Made by a program: the position numbers and the translations under genes. Below, in pieces: positions 53,301 through 57,623 of a stretch of 57,623 bases of DNA (its first letter is position 1; every line of letters begins with the position of its first letter). The notes beneath the pieces were generated by a model. The model made no database searches. It worked only from the letters and a program-made list of their open reading frames with translations, and was not told where the DNA came from. The DNA is from Acidobacteriota bacterium (GTDB lineage: Bacteria > Acidobacteriota > Terriglobia > Acidiferrales > UBA7541): assembly GCA_003166795.1 (NCBI GenBank), contig PMUS01000065.1, positions 41,207 through 98,829 on the forward strand, in the 5' to 3' direction.

Positions 53301-54128
53301 ATGACGCGTTTGGCCCTCTTCGCAATTTCATTTGTCCTAATCGCCGGAAGTGTCCGAGCTCAGCAGGTTCCCCGAGCACCGTTAGGCACTACTCCCGTCG
53401 ATTCGGCGACCGAAAGTCCCAGTTACCGCGCGATGACGCCCCTGCAACAGGCCGAGATGCGCGCGGACCTCTTCATGGCCCGCAAGCAATACGACGAGGC
53501 CATCCATGCGTACCAGACCGTCTTGATTGACGATCCTCATGATGCGAAGGTACTCAATTTCCTGGGCGTCGCCAGCCAACAAATTGGCAATATTGATCAG
53601 GCGGAACGCTACTACAAGCTCGCTGCGCACGCGGACAAGACTTCCTCAAACGCCCTGAACAATCTTGGGACTGTCGAATACTCACAACAGCGCTACGGCA
53701 AAGCGATCAAGTATTATCGCCAGGCGATCTCCAAGGGGAACGCTCTGCCCACTGTTTACACCAATCTCGGCTACGCTTATTGCGGTATCAGGGAATATCC
53801 GAAAGCGATGGCGGTGTTCGCCCAGGCCCTGGCGCTCGACCCCGACGTCTTCGACCATAAGGGAAATTCCGGGTCAATTCTGCAACAGCGTTCTGCTCCC
53901 GATCCGGGAGCGCTCCATTTCATTCTTGCGAAATCTTACGCGAAGATTGGCGACGCGGAGCGCGCGGCGCGTTATTTGAAAATGGCGCGCGACGAAGGCT
54001 ACAAGGAATTCCGCGCGGCCGAGAAGGACCCGGACTTTGTAAAGGTCATCAAGGACCCGCGCGTGCAAGAGGTGCTGCAGGTTGAGCCTGCCTACGCCTC
54101 TCAGCCGCAAAAACCAGTCACAAACTAA
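53301..54128 (+). CDS. Secreted tetratricopeptide-repeat protein
   Basis: The 275-residue protein starts with a signal peptide (ALFAISFVLIAGSVRA, cleavage near 21). TPR units follow at ~45-215: QQAEMRADLFMARKQYDEA, HDAKVLNFLGVASQQIGNID, ALNNLGTVEYSQQRYGKA and PTVYTNLGYAYCGIREYPKA. A later region with HFILAKSYAKIGDAERAARYL fits further repeats. It is likely a periplasmic scaffold; the partner is unknown. It lies 39 bases after the class A PBP, in the same direction, so a role in the PBP complex is possible but unproven. Confidence 0.82.
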   Translation: MTRLALFAISFVLIAGSVRAQQVPRAPLGTTPVDSATESPSYRAMTPLQQAEMRADLFMARKQYDEAIHAYQTVLIDDPHDAKVLNFLGVASQQIGNIDQAERYYKLAAHADKTSSNALNNLGTVEYSQQRYGKAIKYYRQAISKGNALPTVYTNLGYAYCGIREYPKAMAVFAQALALDPDVFDHKGNSGSILQQRSAPDPGALHFILAKSYAKIGDAERAARYLKMARDEGYKEFRAAEKDPDFVKVIKDPRVQEVLQVEPAYASQPQKPVTN

Positions 54129-54299
54129 CCTGCGCTTGCTGGGGCCTCCTGCGACGGTGTTTGGCCGGGAGTGGCTAACTGGGCAGCGGCTCTAGCGGGT
54201 CCCACATCATAGGTTCACACCGGGCGTCGAACGTGGCATCATAGAAGCGGTGACAATCGTGATTCAGGCGCACGTGTGGTACTGAGCGAGGTTTCATAG

Positions 54300-55409
54300 A
54301 TGGGCGTTCCGGGACCGATATCTCAGATGTGGGCGGTTTCGTCGTACGTCGTCCGCCAAAAGCTGAAGGGACGCAAACAGTACCCGCTCGTGTTGATGCT
54401 CGAGCCTCTGCTTCGCTGCAATCTTGCCTGCGCCGGCTGCGGCAAAATTCAGTATCCGGCCCACGTCCTGAAGAAGAATCTGAGTCCCGAGGAGTGTTTC
54501 CGGGCAGTTGATGAATGTGGCGCGCCGGTCGTGAGTATTCCCGGTGGCGAGCCCCTGATGCATCCCCAGATCGCCGAAATTGTGAAGGGGCTCGTCGCGC
54601 GCAAGAAGTACATTTACCTCTGCACCAACGCGCTGCTGCTGTCCGAACGTCTCCACGAGTTCACGCCGAGCAAATACCTTTCGTTTTCCGTCCACATGGA
54701 TGGCCAGCGCGAGCATCACGATTTCTCCGTCTGCCGTGAGGGCACCTACGACAAAGCGGTCGAAGGAATTCGCCTCGCGCTCCAACGCGGCTTCCGCGTC
54801 ACCACGAATACCACGCTGTTCGACGGCGCCGACCCGCAAAGCGTGCGTCAGTTCTTCGACGATATGATGGATCTTGGCGTCGAAGGCATGATGCTTTCGC
54901 CCGGTTACACCTACGACAAAGCTCCGGACCAGGAGCATTTCCTCACCAGGAAAAAAACGCGCAATCTCTTCAACCAGATTCTGAGCAACCGTTCCGACAA
55001 ATGGCGTTTCAACCTGAGCCCGCTGTTTCTCGAATACCTGATGGGCAAGCGGGATTACAAGTGCACGCCCTGGGGCATGCCGACGTACAACATCTTTGGA
55101 TGGCAAAAGCCCTGCTACTTGATGCAGGACGGTTACGCCGACACATTCCAGGAATTGATCAGCGAGACCAATTGGGATAATTACGGCACCGAGAGTGGCA
55201 ATCCGAAGTGCGCGAACTGCATGGTGCACAGCGGCTACGAAGCGAGCGCCGTAAACGACACATTCGGTTCGGTCGGCGGTTTCCTTGCCACAGTGCGCGC
55301 CACGCTCTTCAACAAATATAAAGATCCCGATGCAATGGGCGGCGCGAGCGGCAATCCGAGCAAACGTTCCGGCCAGCTCGTGCAGATTATGACGTCCCCG
55401 AAAGCCTAA
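54300..55409 (+). CDS. hpnH: Adenosyl-hopene transferase HpnH (radical SAM)
   Basis: The protein has 369 residues. The radical-SAM cluster site is Cys40-x3-Cys44-x2-Cys47 (CNLACAGC). It is followed by [10 protein letters not shown] and LCTNALLL. The family block ...[16 protein letters not shown] is typical of HpnH, as are [21 protein letters not shown] (split here by eye) and [11 protein letters not shown]. HpnH adds 5'-deoxyadenosine to diploptene, the first step to C35 bacteriohopanepolyols at the membrane. No squalene-hopene cyclase or other hpn gene is in the window. The ATG has GAGG about eight bases upstream. Confidence 0.93.
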   Translation: MGVPGPISQMWAVSSYVVRQKLKGRKQYPLVLMLEPLLRCNLACAGCGKIQYPAHVLKKNLSPEECFRAVDECGAPVVSIPGGEPLMHPQIAEIVKGLVARKKYIYLCTNALLLSERLHEFTPSKYLSFSVHMDGQREHHDFSVCREGTYDKAVEGIRLALQRGFRVTTNTTLFDGADPQSVRQFFDDMMDLGVEGMMLSPGYTYDKAPDQEHFLTRKKTRNLFNQILSNRSDKWRFNLSPLFLEYLMGKRDYKCTPWGMPTYNIFGWQKPCYLMQDGYADTFQELISETNWDNYGTESGNPKCANCMVHSGYEASAVNDTFGSVGGFLATVRATLFNKYKDPDAMGGASGNPSKRSGQLVQIMTSPKA

Positions 55410-55424
55410 CGTTTCCGAATCGCC

Positions 55425-55847
55425 ATGTCTGAACCCAAAATGACGTCCGCGAGCGATTCCGCCGAAGAACATCTCGGATTCGTGCACGAAGAGCTGGAAG
55501 GTTGGATTCCCTCGATTTCCAGCGATGCCGAAATTCGCGAAGCCCTGGAGAAGGCTTTCGACTACCGCGGCGATTTGACCATCACGCTGAAGAGCGGACA
55601 GAAAATCGAAGGGTATCTATTCGACCGCAAGATAAAGGGACCTTCCCTCGCGGAATGTTTCGTTCGCGTGATGCCGAAGGATGGCTCCGACAAAGTTTCG
55701 GTGCCGTACAGCGAAATCGCCGCGCTAGCCTTCACGGGGCGCGATACCGCCGCCGGCAAGAGCTTTGCTGCATGGGTGAAGAAGTACAACGAAAAGAAAG
55801 CGGCGGGCGAAACAAATGTAGGCATCGACGCCGAGCCGCTCGATTGA
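55425..55847 (+). CDS. Small Sm-like-fold protein of unknown function
   Basis: I do not recognise a named family. The 140-residue acidic protein has no signal peptide or membrane helix. Residues ~48-110 fit an Sm/Lsm-like beta-barrel: DLTITLKSGQKIEGYLFD matches the L-x-x-G-x-x-x-x-G-...-D pattern, and KVSVPYSEIAALAFTGRDT resembles the second strand pair. A helical N-terminus and a Lys/Glu-rich helix flank it. It begins 15 bases after hpnH, so the two are surely co-transcribed. A link to hopanoid synthesis or its regulation is inferred from position. Confidence 0.7.
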   Translation: MSEPKMTSASDSAEEHLGFVHEELEGWIPSISSDAEIREALEKAFDYRGDLTITLKSGQKIEGYLFDRKIKGPSLAECFVRVMPKDGSDKVSVPYSEIAALAFTGRDTAAGKSFAAWVKKYNEKKAAGETNVGIDAEPLD

Positions 55848-55999
55848 TGTTTGTGCGCGGCTGATTTTCCGCCGCTTTTCCCCTGCGAACTGAGTGCTGC
55901 TCTGCGAACTCCGTGCTTTCCCCTTGAAGTCTGTGGTAAGTCCTTCTCGCCGAGGATCTTTCACGCCGGCCGTTCATTCCCTTGCTATACTACGCAACC

Positions 56000-57385
56000 G
56001 TGGGGGCTTTCCGGACATCGCGGCGATTCACTCTCTTCGTATCTGTTTTTGCCGTGGCATTGCTGGCCCTTGCCGCTCGCGCGGCGGCGCCCGTTTCCGT
56101 ACGGGCCGATTCACCTTCGCCTGCCGCAGCCACCGTGGTTCAGCTCCGAATTGACGGCGAAATCGAGCCGATCCTCGCCGAGTACATCGTCAACGGAATC
56201 CAGCAAGCCAACCGCGACCACGCGACACTAGTCCTCATCACGATCAACACGCCCGGCGGCCTGGACACTTCCATGCGTTCGATCATTCAAGCGGTCCTGA
56301 CCTCGCCGGTACCTGTCGTCATTTACGTCTCACCCACGGGATCGCGCGCTGCTTCGGCTGGATTTTTCATTCTGCTCTCCGCCGACGTGGCCGCCATGTC
56401 GCCGGGCACGGATACCGGCGCGGCGTCGCCGATCATGGAGATGTTCGGCCAGACGGTTAAGATTGACGACACGCTTAACAGGAAAATCCTGAACGAAGCG
56501 ACTGCGTACCTGCGCAGCTACGTCACCAGACGGAACAGAAATCCGGATTTGGCGGCCACGGCGGTCACCGACGCGAAAGCCTTCAGCGAAAAAGAAGCGC
56601 TTGATGGCAAGATGATTGACTTCATCGCGACGTCTCCCGAGGATCTGGTCGCCAAGCTCGACGGCCGCACTATCACTCGCTTCGACGGCTCGACCGTGCA
56701 GCTCGCGCTTTCGCATCCTTCCGTGGTTCCGGTCGAAATGAACGGCCGCGAAAAACTCCTCTCGCGCATTGTCGAACCCAATCTTGTGTTCATTCTCCTG
56801 ATCGTCGGCGTATTGGGGCTGTACACAGAGTTCACGCATCCCGGAATGTTCGCGCCCGGTGTGGTAGGCGGCATCGCGATCCTGCTCGCGCTATTCGGCC
56901 TTCACATGCTTCCCGTGAATTTGAGCGGACTATTGCTGATTGTCCTCGCGCTCGCTCTTTTCGTCCTGGAAGCGAAATTCCCGACCCACGGCGTGCTCGG
57001 CGTGGGAGGAGTTGTTTCCATGGTTCTGGGCGCTCTGCTGCTGGTTCGTTCGCCGCTCACAGGAATGGGCGTGAGCGTCGGCACCGCGTTTGCCGTGGCG
57101 CTCCCGTTTGCGGTGATTGTTGTGATACTGATGCGGGCTGTGTTGCGGTCGCGCACGTGGAAGCAGCAGACCGGTAAGGAAGAATTGCTCGGTGAAGAAG
57201 GCGAAGTGATCGAGCCAATCGGCGGATCCGCGGCCACGGGGCTGGTGCGAGTCCACGGCGAACTCTGGCGGGCCGCGTCGCCATCCGGCGAGAGTATTCC
57301 GAAGGGCGCGCGCGCGCGCGTGAAGAGTGTTGACGGGCTTACCGTTCAAGTGGAACTCGTATCGCCGGGGACAGCGGCTTCGTAG
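56000..57385 (+). CDS. NfeD-family membrane serine protease (NfeD1b type)
   Basis: From the GTG at 56000 the protein has 461 residues; TTG at 55982 is also possible. A signal peptide or anchor (FTLFVSVFAVALLALAARAA) precedes a ClpP-like protease domain. That domain contains VLITINTPGGLDTSMRSI and a candidate catalytic Ser119 in RAASAGFFILLSADVAAMSPGT-like sequence. Four or more membrane helices follow (~255-385). The OB-fold NfeD tail contains LLGEEGEVIEPI and WRAASPSGESIPKGARARV. NfeD proteins act with SPFH/stomatin partners at membrane microdomains, and such a gene follows immediately. Confidence 0.9.
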   Translation: MGAFRTSRRFTLFVSVFAVALLALAARAAAPVSVRADSPSPAAATVVQLRIDGEIEPILAEYIVNGIQQANRDHATLVLITINTPGGLDTSMRSIIQAVLTSPVPVVIYVSPTGSRAASAGFFILLSADVAAMSPGTDTGAASPIMEMFGQTVKIDDTLNRKILNEATAYLRSYVTRRNRNPDLAATAVTDAKAFSEKEALDGKMIDFIATSPEDLVAKLDGRTITRFDGSTVQLALSHPSVVPVEMNGREKLLSRIVEPNLVFILLIVGVLGLYTEFTHPGMFAPGVVGGIAILLALFGLHMLPVNLSGLLLIVLALALFVLEAKFPTHGVLGVGGVVSMVLGALLLVRSPLTGMGVSVGTAFAVALPFAVIVVILMRAVLRSRTWKQQTGKEELLGEEGEVIEPIGGSAATGLVRVHGELWRAASPSGESIPKGARARVKSVDGLTVQVELVSPGTAAS

Positions 57386-57408
57386 GGAGTGGTTGGAAGG
57401 AGACAGCG

Positions 57409-57623
57409 ATGAATTTGGATTTTATTTCGATCGTGATGATTGGTTTCGTCCTCATTTTTCTTTTTTGGATTTTCAATTCGATCTACGTCATCAAGGAGTG
57501 GGAGCGCGGCGTCGTGTTGCGGCTTGGCCGCATGCTGCCCAATGCGAAGGGCGCCGGATTGCAGCTCGTGCTTTATCCCATTGATAAGCTCACGCGAATC
57601 TCGCTGCGCATTGAAACGCTCGA
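57409..57623 (+). CDS. SPFH/band-7 (slipin/stomatin-like) protein, 5' part only
   Basis: The first 71 codons are in the window. The ribosome-binding site GGAAGGAG lies upstream of the ATG. A membrane helix (~5-24, ISIVMIGFVLIFLFWIFNSI) is followed by YVIKEWERGVVLRLGRM and LYPIDKLTRISLR, the band-7/slipin pattern. Such proteins oligomerise at cholesterol- or hopanoid-rich membrane patches. It is 23 bases after nfeD, the standard slipin operon partner. The remainder lies beyond the window. Confidence 0.9.
   Translation, partial: MNLDFISIVMIGFVLIFLFWIFNSIYVIKEWERGVVLRLGRMLPNAKGAGLQLVLYPIDKLTRISLRIETL

Overview
The window reads as a chromosomal segment of a GC-rich, didermic, free-living bacterium, most likely an Acidobacteriota (Terriglobia-like). 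That is inference. It rests on three very large 'Oar-like' TonB-dependent receptors with an N-terminal carboxypeptidase-regulatory domain, a DUF2934 protein, a PASTA-bearing FtsI inside a complete dcw cluster, a diaminopimelate-type MurE, and hopanoid (HpnH) synthesis. No phage, transposase or CRISPR array is visible.

Layout. (1) 1-6.5 kb, minus strand: MoxR ATPase, DUF58 protein, mutY and a TgpA-like transglutaminase. The usual MoxR/DUF58/transglutaminase set is split by mutY and a nest of palindromic repeats. A restriction-enzyme-like remnant lies at the left edge. (2) 6.5-13.4 kb, mixed strands: tRNA-Val(CAC), DUF2934, DUF4149 membrane protein, an AlkA-type glycosylase, a thioredoxin-reductase-like flavoprotein without CxxC, a divergent YchF, a ZIP transporter and an MFS transporter. 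(3) 13.4-15.2 kb: an ECF sigma factor, its zinc-finger anti-sigma and a secreted DUF3106 protein. (4) 15.4-33.1 kb: the dcw cluster mraZ-rsmH-ftsL-ftsI-murE-murF-mraY-murD-ftsW-murG-murC-murB-ftsQ-ftsA-ftsZ. It is almost gapless, has a clear promoter and MraZ operator in front, and has no ddl. (5) 33.1-35.8 kb: a JAMM peptidase, a SpoIIE-type phosphatase and glyA. (6) 35.9-49.8 kb: three TonB-dependent receptors on the minus strand around a MarR regulator and an archaeal/eukaryotic-type prolyl-tRNA synthetase. (7) 50.1-57.6 kb, plus strand: DUF4845-like protein, class A PBP, TPR protein, hpnH, a small Sm-like protein, nfeD and the start of an SPFH/stomatin gene cut by the window end.

How it fits together: the dcw block makes and polymerises lipid II and builds the divisome, and the class A PBP adds a second glycan polymerase. 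The receptors form an outer-membrane uptake island with shared promoter architecture. HpnH next to NfeD/SPFH suggests a link between hopanoids and membrane microdomains. The most novel-looking signals are a palindromic repeat family whose stems vary with compensation behind a conserved flank, tandem 12-bp repeats between marR and a receptor gene, a G-tract between two possible starts of that receptor, and the hpnH/Sm-like/nfeD/SPFH neighbourhood.

All calls come from reading sequence and translations by eye. Family assignments are from motif memory, not from searches.
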